From RGIG5612 sp963589005 (GTDB taxonomy: Bacteria; Bacillota; Clostridia; Lachnospirales; Lachnospiraceae): a stretch of 64,000 nt of DNA. A program made the position numbers and the translations under genes. This document shows positions 50,943 to 59,669 of this stretch, piece after piece (position 1 is the first letter of the stretch; every line of letters starts with the position of its first letter). The stretch covers positions 58,069 through 122,068 of the forward strand of contig CAVAJR010000002.1 in NCBI GenBank assembly GCA_963589005.1, given 5' to 3'. The notes beneath the pieces were generated by a model, which searched no databases, had not been told where the DNA came from, and saw only the letters and a list, made by a program, of their open reading frames with translations.

Positions 50943-52511
50943 CTAATTCTCCTTTGGTTTTCTGACTACATCAATTACTGTTCCATCCCTGTATTCTACC
51001 ACGACGACAATGTCGTCAGTAAATTCTGTTGGTACATGCAAGAACTCTGCTTTTTCTTCAGCCTGAGCCTTCATTTCTTCAATTGACATTATTGGCAGCT
51101 GCGTTTTGCCTAATGCTTCAATAATATCAGTTCTCCTCGGATTAATCGCAATACCAATATCAGTTACCACAACATCAACAGTTTCTCCCGGTGTTGTTAC
51201 CGTGGTTACATGATCTCTGATCACGCTAAGTCCCTTCTTCAGGGCATTGGTTACAACAATTGCCAGCTTGGCTCCTGCTGCGCAATCCTGGTTGCCGCCT
51301 GATGCCGACAAAATAACGCCATTAAATCCCGTAATAACATTGACGTTGAAGTCCGTGTCAACCTCCGTTGCACCAAGTATCATTACATCCAACTGGTTAA
51401 CAAGTGCACCCTTATTATGAGGATTAGCATACTGGCTTGCACTCATTACCTGATGATTCTTGTTTTTTGACACGGACTCAATAGCCTGTGTGTCGAAGCT
51501 CTGTGTGTCTAAAAGTCCTTCAAACAGTCCTGCTTCAAGCATATCAACGAAATATCCCGTAATACCGCCGGATCCAAACGAACCCTTAACATGTTTTTCT
51601 TTCATTATGCTGCCAACTTCAGCAGCAACCGCGATTGAAGTGCCTCCGGCACCTGTCTGAAGTGACATACCATTTCTGATATATCCAGCTTCATCAATAA
51701 GCTGAGCTGTCATATGCGCGATCCTAAGGTTCTCCGGATCTGTTGTTGCTTTTGTAGGGCCAAATGCTATTCCATCCGGATCTCCGATTGAATCCACCTT
51801 TACAACATAATCTACCTTTTCCTGGCTTATCTCTATCGGGCACGCCGGGAATGGCACAAGGTTATCTGTAACCGCTATAACCTTGTCTGCATATTGCGCA
51901 TCCGCATAAGCATATGACAAGACACCGCATGCAGATTTGCCATTTGCTCCATTCATGTTGCCATATTCATCACAGCACGGTGCTGAAATGAATGCAGCAT
52001 CAATATGCAGCCTGCCCTCCTCGATAGCACATGGTCTGCCGCCATGACTTTGAAATACACATGGTTCCTTTAGCTTGCCATAAGTGATTGCCTTGGCAAG
52101 TGGTCCCGGTGAGATCGTACTCAATGTTATCTTACGGATAGTTCCATTCTCTGCCATATGTACCAATGGCTCATGACATTTGAAAAGACCCGATGCTGCT
52201 ATATGTATATCCTTGATACCCTTCTTTTCAATTGCCTCCATTACCATATTTACAACATAATCGCCATTTCTCATATGGTGATGGAAGGAGATTGTCATGC
52301 CGTCCTTGATACCGGCTCTATCTATTGCCTCTTCTATTGAATTAAGGAGTTTGGAAGAAGAGACACAGGCTTTGCTCATGGGCTTAACATCAACTCTGGC
52401 TGATGCCTTCTTGTAGGTTCCCTCAATATGGGTATAAGCTCCGGTAAATGGTTCAACATTGCCATAGTTTTCAATGAAATTCGGTAGTTCTCTTCCTACT
52501 GCATTAACCAT
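50943..52511 (-). CDS. citF: Citrate lyase alpha subunit-like CoA/ACP transferase
   Basis: 522 residues of the CitF family. MTISFHHHMRNGDYVVNMVM, IHIAASGLFKCHEPLV, FQSHGGRPCAIEEGRL, FISAPCCDEYGNMNG, SLQTGAGGTSIAVA, and SASGGNQDCAAGAKL are typical. CitF moves the acyl-carrier or CoA group from acetyl to citrate in citrate lyase. No gene for the acyl carrier CitD, or for CitC, CitG or CitX, is present in the cluster; if they are absent in the genome, this protein would need to work as a plain CoA transferase. It is 75 bases after the malic enzyme and 3 bases before the next gene. AAAGGGGG lies 7 bases before the ATG. Confidence 0.88.
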   Translation of the reverse strand: MVNAVGRELPNFIENYGNVEPFTGAYTHIEGTYKKASARVDVKPMSKACVSSSKLLNSIEEAIDRAGIKDGMTISFHHHMRNGDYVVNMVMEAIEKKGIKDIHIAASGLFKCHEPLVHMAENGTIRKITLSTISPGPLAKAITYGKLKEPCVFQSHGGRPCAIEEGRLHIDAAFISAPCCDEYGNMNGANGKSACGVLSYAYADAQYADKVIAVTDNLVPFPACPIEISQEKVDYVVKVDSIGDPDGIAFGPTKATTDPENLRIAHMTAQLIDEAGYIRNGMSLQTGAGGTSIAVAAEVGSIMKEKHVKGSFGSGGITGYFVDMLEAGLFEGLLDTQSFDTQAIESVSKNKNHQVMSASQYANPHNKGALVNQLDVMILGATEVDTDFNVNVITGFNGVILSASGGNQDCAAGAKLAIVVTNALKKGLSVIRDHVTTVTTPGETVDVVVTDIGIAINPRRTDIIEALGKTQLPIMSIEEMKAQAEEKAEFLHVPTEFTDDIVVVVEYRDGTVIDVVRKPKEN

Positions 52512-52586
52512 AGATTTTCCCCCTTTATCTTTGTCATCTCCATGTTTTCTCGCCGTTTTGTGCTATATTGATTTCGGCCAGCCGCA

Positions 52587-53759
52587 TCAGATTCTTGCAA
52601 CCCCTGTATCTCTTGCAGCCTTAGCTACCGCCTTCGCTACTGCTTCGCCAACTCTCGGATCAAAGGCTGCCGGAATAATATAATCTTCATTCAGCTCCTC
52701 ATCCGAAATCAAACCAGCTAGTGCATTGGCTGCCGCAATTTTCATTTCTTCGTTAATTTCACTGGCTCTTACTTCAAATGCACCTCTGAATATACCAGGA
52801 AAAGCCAATACATTATTTATCTGGTTTGGATAATCAGAACGTCCTGTTGCACATACCTTGGCTCCGCCTGCCTTCGCCTCGTCAGGGAATATTTCAGGAA
52901 CCGGATTAGCACATGCAAATATAATTGCGTCCTTTGCCATGGTTTCTACCATTTCTTTGGTGAGTTTTCCCGGAGCCGAAACACCGATAAATATATCTGC
53001 GCCCTTAACAATATCTTCCAACTGTCCTTTATATTTATTCGGATTAGTAATCTTAGCCATCTGAGCCTTGGCTGCATTAAGACCTTCTCTGCCGTCATAA
53101 ATTGCGCCGGAGCGGTCGCACATGGTTATATCCTTAATGCCATAATTCACAAGAAGCTTAGTAATGGCAGTTGCTGCTGCGCCGGCACCACTTACTGCGA
53201 TCTTAATATCTTCTTTCTTCTTTCCTACAACCTTAAGTGCATTCATAATGCCTGCCAGCGTAATAACAGCTGTGCCATGCTGGTCATCGTGAAAAACAGG
53301 AATATCGCATTTTGCTTTGAGCTTTTCTTCAATCTCAAAACATCTCGGTGCTGATATATCTTCAAGATTAATTCCTCCGAAGCTTCCGGAAATCAGATAA
53401 ACTGTATTGACAAATTCATCCACATCCTTAGTCTTAATGCATAAAGGAAATGCATCTACACCGCCAAACTCCTTAAAGAGAACGCATTTTCCTTCCATAA
53501 CCGGCATGCCAGCCTCAGGTCCTATATCACCCAGACCCAGAACAGCGCTTCCATCTGTAATGACCGCGCACATATTCCAACGTCTTGTTAATTCATATGA
53601 TTTATTAATATCCTTCTGAACTTCAAGGCATGCCTGTGCAACTCCCGGTGTATATGCCAAGGAAAGATCTTCCTTGTTTCTTACAGGAACACGGGAAATA
53701 ACTTCAATTTTTCCTCTTTTTTCTTCATGCATTTTTAAGCTTTCTTCTGCTATTGTCAT
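52587..53759 (-). CDS. NAD(P)-dependent malic enzyme
   Basis: 390 residues, the short bacterial form. SLAYTPGVAQACLEVQKD, ITDGSAVLGLGDIGPEAGMP, FHDDQHGTAVITLAG (metal and substrate sites) and the NAD loop IAVSGAGAAATAITKLL are complete. The enzyme turns malate into pyruvate and carbon dioxide, and family members in citrate clusters (CitM) decarboxylate oxaloacetate. Either would follow a CitF/CitE-type split. A palindrome TTTGAC-T-GTCAAA overlaps a possible -35 TTGACA upstream (53814-53826), so the gene may have its own promoter in addition to read-through. AGGAAGG precedes the ATG. Confidence 0.92.
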   Translation of the reverse strand: MTIAEESLKMHEEKRGKIEVISRVPVRNKEDLSLAYTPGVAQACLEVQKDINKSYELTRRWNMCAVITDGSAVLGLGDIGPEAGMPVMEGKCVLFKEFGGVDAFPLCIKTKDVDEFVNTVYLISGSFGGINLEDISAPRCFEIEEKLKAKCDIPVFHDDQHGTAVITLAGIMNALKVVGKKKEDIKIAVSGAGAAATAITKLLVNYGIKDITMCDRSGAIYDGREGLNAAKAQMAKITNPNKYKGQLEDIVKGADIFIGVSAPGKLTKEMVETMAKDAIIFACANPVPEIFPDEAKAGGAKVCATGRSDYPNQINNVLAFPGIFRGAFEVRASEINEEMKIAAANALAGLISDEELNEDYIIPAAFDPRVGEAVAKAVAKAARDTGVARI

Positions 53760-54072
53760 GTTGTATTCCTTCCTACTACAATGTTCTTATAACATTCCCC
53801 TACAGTAATGAAATTTGACTGTCAAAATGATTTTCATCAATATTATCTGACATAATTTTTTTATTTTCAGTATCAGAGATAACAATTTCATCCGCATTCA
53901 TGTGAAAATTACTCTATGTTTGCTCTTCGCAGCCGTTGCAATATTCATCAAATGGATATATCGCCATAACTTCTAAGTTTCGTCTTGCACAAACTGAGAC
54001 TTCCCATAACCCTTCCGGGCGTAGGAAGTCTCAGTAAGGGTCTTATATTCATTTTGCAAGGATGTACAGCTA
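53760..54072. other. Intergenic region with hairpin and palindrome upstream of the malic enzyme
   Basis: A perfect 12-base hairpin ACTGAGACTTCC (53993-54004) / GGAAGTCTCAGT (54024-54035) follows the dehydrogenase gene; the U-run on the minus strand is weak (TTTGTGC), so termination should be partial. The palindrome TTTGACTGTCAAA is at 53814-53826. The spacer suggests that the cluster is two linked transcripts. Confidence 0.55.
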
Positions 54073-55056
54073 TTAAATATCTACCTGGTTTATCAGCTCT
54101 TCTCCATTTTGAAATCTTTTAATATTTTCACAAAATACATCAACTGCTCTGTCCATAAATTTCTCACTCGGAGCTGAAAAATGAGGAGTAATGATCACAT
54201 TTTTCATATCCCACAGCGGGCTGCTTTCAGGCAGGGGTTCTGTTTCAAAACAATCAAGTGCCGCTCCCTTTATTATTCCATTCTGAAGAGCCGCGATAAG
54301 ATCACTCTCATTTACAACTTTGCCCCTTGAAATATTTATAAAATATGCACTTTTTTTCATTGCACTAAACTTGTCCATATCAATCAGATGATAGGTTTTA
54401 TCAGAAAGCGGAGTAAGCACTAATACAAAGTCTCCCTGAGCCATGGCTTCCTTAATCTCGGAATCCGGATATACCATGTCATAATTGGGAAGGCTACAAA
54501 CATTTCTCTTCACACCTATAACCTTCATTCCCATGAAACTAGCAAGCCGTGCAACCTCTGCTCCGATGGTTCCAGCCCCAACAATAACAAGTGATTTTCC
54601 CTCCGGTTCCATAGGCGGACCGTCAAACATACGGCTCCACTCGTGGCGCTGCTGCGCGTAATGCATCTCCGGAAAATGTCTTAAGAAACTGATTATATAT
54701 CCCATCGCTGTAACTGCCATGGTTTTGGCCATTACACCTCTGGCATTTGTTATCACTATCGGCAGGGATGATATTTCTGATGAAAGAAGTGCATCTACAC
54801 CGGCAGAAAATGAATAGATCATCTTTAATTTTTTGGATTTCCGGCAATATTCCACCGGCATCTTATATACAGATGACTCATTGCCGCCCCATATAAACAA
54901 TATTTCTCCATCTGCGCCTTTTTCTAATGCTTCCTGCTCAGTTTCGCACCATATAACATTACCTGTTGCAGCATTCCTTATCTGCTCCAGATGTTCTTGC
55001 GTAAGCATCATAGGAACGGGATTTCCTGTTTTAAAAATAATAACTATGTCTGCCAT
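54073..55056 (-). CDS. D-2-hydroxyacid dehydrogenase, second type
   Basis: 327 residues. VIVGAGTIGAEVARLASFMG is the NAD site; FINISRGKVV has the Arg, DCFETEPLP the Glu, and TPHFSAPSEKF the His. The N-terminal part (IVIIFKTGNPVPMMLTQEHL) is short and unlike that of the enzyme at 49981. The general shape is like the glyoxylate/hydroxypyruvate reductases. Its two neighbours upstream are creatinase-like proteins, so it may act on an oxo acid released by them. A good ribosome site (AAGAGG) is upstream. The gene is followed by a hairpin. Confidence 0.9.
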   Translation of the reverse strand: MADIVIIFKTGNPVPMMLTQEHLEQIRNAATGNVIWCETEQEALEKGADGEILFIWGGNESSVYKMPVEYCRKSKKLKMIYSFSAGVDALLSSEISSLPIVITNARGVMAKTMAVTAMGYIISFLRHFPEMHYAQQRHEWSRMFDGPPMEPEGKSLVIVGAGTIGAEVARLASFMGMKVIGVKRNVCSLPNYDMVYPDSEIKEAMAQGDFVLVLTPLSDKTYHLIDMDKFSAMKKSAYFINISRGKVVNESDLIAALQNGIIKGAALDCFETEPLPESSPLWDMKNVIITPHFSAPSEKFMDRAVDVFCENIKRFQNGEELINQVDI

Positions 55057-55151
55057 ATTAGCTACCTCTTGTCCTTCGTTATATGTATTTTCTCATACTC
55101 CATCGCCTGTGTAAAAAAGAAAAAAGACATACTGATATGCAAATTTTAAAA

Positions 55152-56345
55152 TCAGAGAATAACTATTTCCTGTGGAAATTGGCTTACGCGTTTGCCGCCA
55201 TCCTCTGTAACAAGATAATTATCACAGCAGAATGCAAATGCATGTTCCGTAGCATATGTTGGATGGACAGCAATATTCATATTATTCTGCAGTACAGTAT
55301 CATCCATTTCAGCAAATCCCGGTGCCTCAATAAGATCATATCCCTGCCCATGAGTAAATATTCGCTTGTCCTCCGGCAGCTTCATTTCCTTCAGCAGTTT
55401 ATTGATCTCTGTTGTGATCTGTCCCGCGATCATGCCAGGCTTTAACAATTCTGCTGTCCTGTTTTGCACTATTTTCGACTGTTCAAATAACCTGACAAGT
55501 TCATCACAAGGCTTGCCGCCAACGATATACGGTCTTGCGATTTCGCAATAATATCCCCCCGGTCCAGATGTTTCTACCATAACGGTTACCGCATCACCTT
55601 TTTCTATAGTTCTGTTCTGATAATGCTCATATTGAATTGCTGCACACTCGTTATAAGGCGCTGAACCTATCATTACCAGCTGCTCCTCGCTCCCGTACTC
55701 TAACAGTAACTTGACAATCTCTGCATGAAGCTCATATTCCCGCATACCTGGCTTAAGGATCCGGGTTATATATCGCATAACCTCATCCTGCATATGTGCT
55801 GTTGCAAGTATTCCCTGTTCAATTTCTTCTTTACTTTTAGGACTTTTTATTTTATCTAATTCCTTAGTAACACTTATCAATTCCGCTTCTGTTTTTTCAC
55901 GGATATCATCATAGATAACATGATTGATCATCGCGTCGCCTATAATTCCCAGCCTTTTTATATTTTTTTCTTTTATTCTTTCAACTATCAGTGTTGAATC
56001 CCATTGTTTCGTATAATCAAGGGTTCTGATATATGCAGAAGAAAGTCTCTGCGCAGGATATCTAAGTGCCCACTCAGGAAGGAGCGGCTGATCAGGAGCT
56101 CCATGGGTAATAGTTGTAAGACTGCCGTCTTTTTCAAACATTACTGTCATTGGATAAGCCTGAACTGCAGGTATATCAATCAGCCATCTTACGAATCCAC
56201 CCAAATATTTATTATCATTTTGAGCCAGTACCATATCGATGTCATTTTCCCGCATCATATTTCTCGTAAGCTCCAAACGGCGCTCCATCTCTTCCTTAGA
56301 ACGTGGATTACGCATTTTTTTCTTTAAAATTTCATCAAATGTCAT
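55152..56345 (-). CDS. M24-family creatinase-like hydrolase without metal ligands, copy 1
   Basis: About 397 residues with the two-domain layout of creatinase/prolidase: an N-terminal creatinase_N-like part and a C-terminal pita-bread part. In metal-dependent members five ligands (D, D, H, E, E) are kept. Here GGYYCEIARPY has Glu in place of the second Asp, VHPTYAT has His in place of the first Glu, and CCDNYLVTEDG lacks the second Glu; only the His of THGQG remains. This is like creatinase, which works without metal on a C-N bond. The ATG at 56345 has AGAAGGAG 9 bases upstream. Not a usual peptidase; the substrate is unknown. Confidence 0.8.
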   Translation of the reverse strand: MTFDEILKKKMRNPRSKEEMERRLELTRNMMRENDIDMVLAQNDNKYLGGFVRWLIDIPAVQAYPMTVMFEKDGSLTTITHGAPDQPLLPEWALRYPAQRLSSAYIRTLDYTKQWDSTLIVERIKEKNIKRLGIIGDAMINHVIYDDIREKTEAELISVTKELDKIKSPKSKEEIEQGILATAHMQDEVMRYITRILKPGMREYELHAEIVKLLLEYGSEEQLVMIGSAPYNECAAIQYEHYQNRTIEKGDAVTVMVETSGPGGYYCEIARPYIVGGKPCDELVRLFEQSKIVQNRTAELLKPGMIAGQITTEINKLLKEMKLPEDKRIFTHGQGYDLIEAPGFAEMDDTVLQNNMNIAVHPTYATEHAFAFCCDNYLVTEDGGKRVSQFPQEIVIL

Positions 56346-56397
56346 TTCGTTCTTCTCCTTCTGCAAATATGACCCTCTCTAATTCTATTTGCCAGCA

Positions 56398-57552
56398 TCA
56401 ACAATCGACTACTACAATATCGTTTGGATATTTATTCAGACACTCAACGCCCGTTGAATTAACCAAAAACATTGTTCCTGGACCAAATACTGCATAATCA
56501 CCCCTTGTCCATCCCTGTACAGCTGCACTTGGGTGGATTACAAACATAAATCCTTCATCAAATCTATAATCAGCATCTGGTGTAAATGTATACTCGTCTA
56601 CGTTAAGACCGCTGCCATGTATAACCGGTCCGCCATTGAATTGTGACGCATATAAAAATCCCTTTGAAGCAATTTTTTCGTCTATAATTCGAAGTATATC
56701 TCTTCCCAATACTCCCGGGCCTATTGCATCTGCAGCTGCCCATACAGCTTCATCAACAGCATTATGCAAATCCGTAATTGCCTGCGGCGGCTGACCTAAT
56801 GATACATGCTGTATTTTTTGTGTATAATAACCTCCGGCCCCTGAAGTAATCTCACACGTTATCTGATCACCTTTCTCTAATGGCTTTTGTTCACAAGTCC
56901 ATGCCGGAAGTACCGATGAAATATCCTTTTTATCCACAACTATCTGATTAAGATTGTCCGGAGCTCCCGCAGCTCTCATCTTATATTCCCAATCTGCGCA
57001 GATCTCTACCGGCAGTGCTCCCGGTATGCATACATTTTTCAGGTTTTCACAACATAAATCCACCGTTTGAGGGGACAATCTTAATGCCTTCAGTGCATTT
57101 CCGTGATTTATATGACGCAGATCTTCAATCGCACCGTCAAATGATTTAATTGACTGTTCGCCAAAATTGTCTCTGAGGTCAAAATATGTACCCAGTCCCG
57201 TGTCTCTGAATGTTATTCCGATCTTTACCTCGCTGCCTATTTTTTCCTTTATAAGTGAGGATATTGCATCAGGTCCATTCAGTCTTGTTTCTGATACCCA
57301 GTAATACTTCATGTTTTTGTATTGTATATCCAGCAGATATTCCCGCCCTATATGGGCAATAAATGAGACCGGTTCAATATTTTCATCACGAAAAAATACT
57401 ACATTTGCCCACCTTTGAATGTGGAATTCCCCAGCTACATATTTAATATTTGCATCACCTGTGAGAACAAGCACGTCCAATTCCTGCTCATGCATCTTTC
57501 TTCTGAGCTCAGAATGTCTGTATAATTTATCTTCTAATGTTAAAAATGCCAT
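56398..57552 (-). CDS. M24-family creatinase-like hydrolase without metal ligands, copy 2
   Basis: 384 residues with the same fold as the next gene but distant in sequence. LEDKLYRHSELRRKMHEQEL and VLVLTGDANIKYVAGEFHI form the start. In the catalytic half GGYYTQKIQHV has Gln at the second Asp site, VIHPSAAVQ has His at a Glu site, and the last Glu is lost (FGPGTMFLVNSTG); the His in VIHGSGLNVDE is kept. Two side-by-side metal-free members could be subunits of one enzyme or act in sequence. AAGGTG is 9 bases before the ATG. It is 21 bases downstream of the flavin reductase gene. Confidence 0.8.
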   Translation of the reverse strand: MAFLTLEDKLYRHSELRRKMHEQELDVLVLTGDANIKYVAGEFHIQRWANVVFFRDENIEPVSFIAHIGREYLLDIQYKNMKYYWVSETRLNGPDAISSLIKEKIGSEVKIGITFRDTGLGTYFDLRDNFGEQSIKSFDGAIEDLRHINHGNALKALRLSPQTVDLCCENLKNVCIPGALPVEICADWEYKMRAAGAPDNLNQIVVDKKDISSVLPAWTCEQKPLEKGDQITCEITSGAGGYYTQKIQHVSLGQPPQAITDLHNAVDEAVWAAADAIGPGVLGRDILRIIDEKIASKGFLYASQFNGGPVIHGSGLNVDEYTFTPDADYRFDEGFMFVIHPSAAVQGWTRGDYAVFGPGTMFLVNSTGVECLNKYPNDIVVVDC

Positions 57553-57573
57553 TATATATTCACCTTATTATTT

Positions 57574-58518
57574 TTATTTTTGAGGATAGGTTAACGGAAT
57601 TTCTCCCTTCAATGGTTCAAATTCCCTATTTACCGCCTCCTGGTCTATGCCCGCCCTAACTATTGCGTTGTGCTTCAGATCATCCATGTGCTTTTGGCGA
57701 CCAGAATCGTAGATATGGGAATGTGCCATTTCTTCAGCAGTGACCTTTAATGACCACTTTCCACCCTTCAATACAGGTAAGCCAACTATCCCGCAAAGTG
57801 CGCATGTTGCAGTTTCCCCGACCGTATCAAGCCTAAATACATTACAATGGCATGCAGGACATGCCCCTTCTGTACCTTTGTAAGTTCTCTGTTCAGAAGA
57901 AAGCATCGCTGCCTCTGCTATATTTCTTCCCAGCTGTCTTACCCTTTCCTTCTTTTCCTCATTAGCCACCCAGTCGTTATTCCACTCGATCTGTATATAA
58001 TCAACGATATCCATTCCCATAGATACTGCCGGTGATGCTAATGTAGGATATCCCATATATGACCACTCACTGCCGCCATGACCTATAAACGCTGCTGCTT
58101 TGTGGTCAAAAAATCTTGTATCTATCTGAGGATCGATTCCTTTCGATACCCTATCATCATAAGCCTGCTTTAAGAATGTCACATCATGTGACGGTCCTAT
58201 TCTGTCACAGATAATTCTGTATATACCCGGAGCCATTGCTTCAAACATTGGTGCGATAAATATGATTCCGTCACTGGACAGTATTTGGTCGTCCAGCCAG
58301 AGCATGTCATCTTTTTCAAGAGGACAATGTCCCTGGAAGTTAACATCTCTCATTTTCCTTACACATTTTCCACAATTGATACACGGCTTAATGTCAAGCT
58401 TCATCAAGTTTATAAGTTGTATCTGTGCGCCTGATTCCTGCGCACCCCTCAGTGCCAGACGAGCCATCTTATCAGAAATCTGATTAGGTCTTCCGCTTGT
58501 AATTGCTGTAATTTTCAT
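57574..58518 (-). CDS. NAD(P)H-dependent FMN reductase-family protein with zinc-ribbon tail
   Basis: 314 residues. Residues 1-190 have the flavodoxin-like fold of NADPH-dependent FMN reductases (ITAITSGRPNQISDKMARLA, then CINCGKCVRKM with C-x-x-C-x-x-C, and FIAPMFEAMAPGIYRIICDR). The C-terminal part has CPACHCNVFRLD and CALCGIVG, a zinc-ribbon-like pair. The CINCGKC group sits where iron-sulfur flavoproteins bind a cluster. So it could be an iron-sulfur flavoprotein or a reductase acting on an imported aromatic or heterocyclic compound. The ATG at 58518 follows AAAGGGTAACAGT. It lies between the transporter genes and the creatinase-like genes. Confidence 0.78.
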   Translation of the reverse strand: MKITAITSGRPNQISDKMARLALRGAQESGAQIQLINLMKLDIKPCINCGKCVRKMRDVNFQGHCPLEKDDMLWLDDQILSSDGIIFIAPMFEAMAPGIYRIICDRIGPSHDVTFLKQAYDDRVSKGIDPQIDTRFFDHKAAAFIGHGGSEWSYMGYPTLASPAVSMGMDIVDYIQIEWNNDWVANEEKKERVRQLGRNIAEAAMLSSEQRTYKGTEGACPACHCNVFRLDTVGETATCALCGIVGLPVLKGGKWSLKVTAEEMAHSHIYDSGRQKHMDDLKHNAIVRAGIDQEAVNREFEPLKGEIPLTYPQK

Positions 58519-58604
58519 ACTGTTACCCTTTAAATTATGAATTAAAGTATTTCGCAAACTTTTTCAAAATCTCACTTTTCATTTTTTAAATTTATTGCTG
58601 CTTT

Positions 58605-59624
58605 TTATTCAGCCGTTATGGCTAGTGCCTTTTTAATCTGAACTGCCATCTTCTTTCTTGTAGCCCAGTCATTCATACGATCCTGGTTAGCTGAAAATGC
58701 CATGAAAAAGATAAGGAATATAGCATTTCCAACATTTTGCATCGGTGAAGGTAAGCCCACAGCCACAATACCTGAGGTAAGCAGCTTCATTGTTAATGTG
58801 CCGACGAATATGCCTATCGCCATATCGCAATGTCTTGACAGATACCTGCCCATAAATATTGGTGCAAATGCTGCACACATCATGTTCATTGAATTATTTT
58901 GTGAAGGTGAAGATTCAACTACGCCTGACATTCCTGCATAACATACAGCTGCAAGTCCTACAAAAAGTCCTGCCACTACAAAGCATAAGAACGTATTTCT
59001 CTTCTCATTGATATTGTTATTAACCGCAATTACCTGCCCATCACGCAATGCCCTGTAGTTTCTGCCATACGAGCTTCTCGAATATAAAAAGTAATAAACC
59101 AGTCCTCCGACAACCAACAGTACAAATATCCATGGTGACGAACCGAACATCTTATATTCACCTCTAAGCTCAGCTGCACGTCCCTTATTGTAGATGTAAC
59201 CTATACATTCATATACCTTCATCAGTCCAACTGAAAGTAACAAAGTTGGAATCTTAATTGTTACCGCCAGCAAACCATTAAGTGCACCGAACAGAACACC
59301 GAATATCAGGATCATGGCCGACACTCCACACGGGCCAAAGCCCATGGAAGTGCCTAGCCCCACGCCCAAAAGGCATGATATGATCATCATATTGCCAGTA
59401 GAAAAATCCCACCGTTTGCTTGTCATGTTGCCGGACATAGCCCATCCAAGCATCGTAGTCGGAACAGTCTGTGTGAGAACCATTCTGATGCTGTTCCAAG
59501 AGCCATACACGCTTGTGCTGAAGATTTTACAAAGTATAAAAAATATAAGGTATACTCCTATCGGCCAGACTGCCACCTGAAACACATCGCTTATTATTTT
59601 TTTAATAGATTTCTTGCTGCTCAT
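58605..59624 (-). CDS. ABC transporter permease (RbsC/LsrD type), second of two
   Basis: 339 residues with about nine membrane helices. PTTMLGWAMSGNMTSKRWDF, GALNGLLAVTIKIPTLLLSV, and YGRNYRALRDGQVIAVNNNI fit the branched-chain/ribose (BPD_transp_2) family. It differs clearly from the other permease at 60867, so the channel should be a heterodimer, as in LsrCD. AAAGGAG precedes the ATG. It follows the substrate-binding protein gene. Confidence 0.88.
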   Translation of the reverse strand: MSSKKSIKKIISDVFQVAVWPIGVYLIFFILCKIFSTSVYGSWNSIRMVLTQTVPTTMLGWAMSGNMTSKRWDFSTGNMMIISCLLGVGLGTSMGFGPCGVSAMILIFGVLFGALNGLLAVTIKIPTLLLSVGLMKVYECIGYIYNKGRAAELRGEYKMFGSSPWIFVLLVVGGLVYYFLYSRSSYGRNYRALRDGQVIAVNNNINEKRNTFLCFVVAGLFVGLAAVCYAGMSGVVESSPSQNNSMNMMCAAFAPIFMGRYLSRHCDMAIGIFVGTLTMKLLTSGIVAVGLPSPMQNVGNAIFLIFFMAFSANQDRMNDWATRKKMAVQIKKALAITAE

Positions 59625-59669
59625 AACAAACTCCTTTTACTATGCGGCAACTTCGCAAGTCCTTATCCC

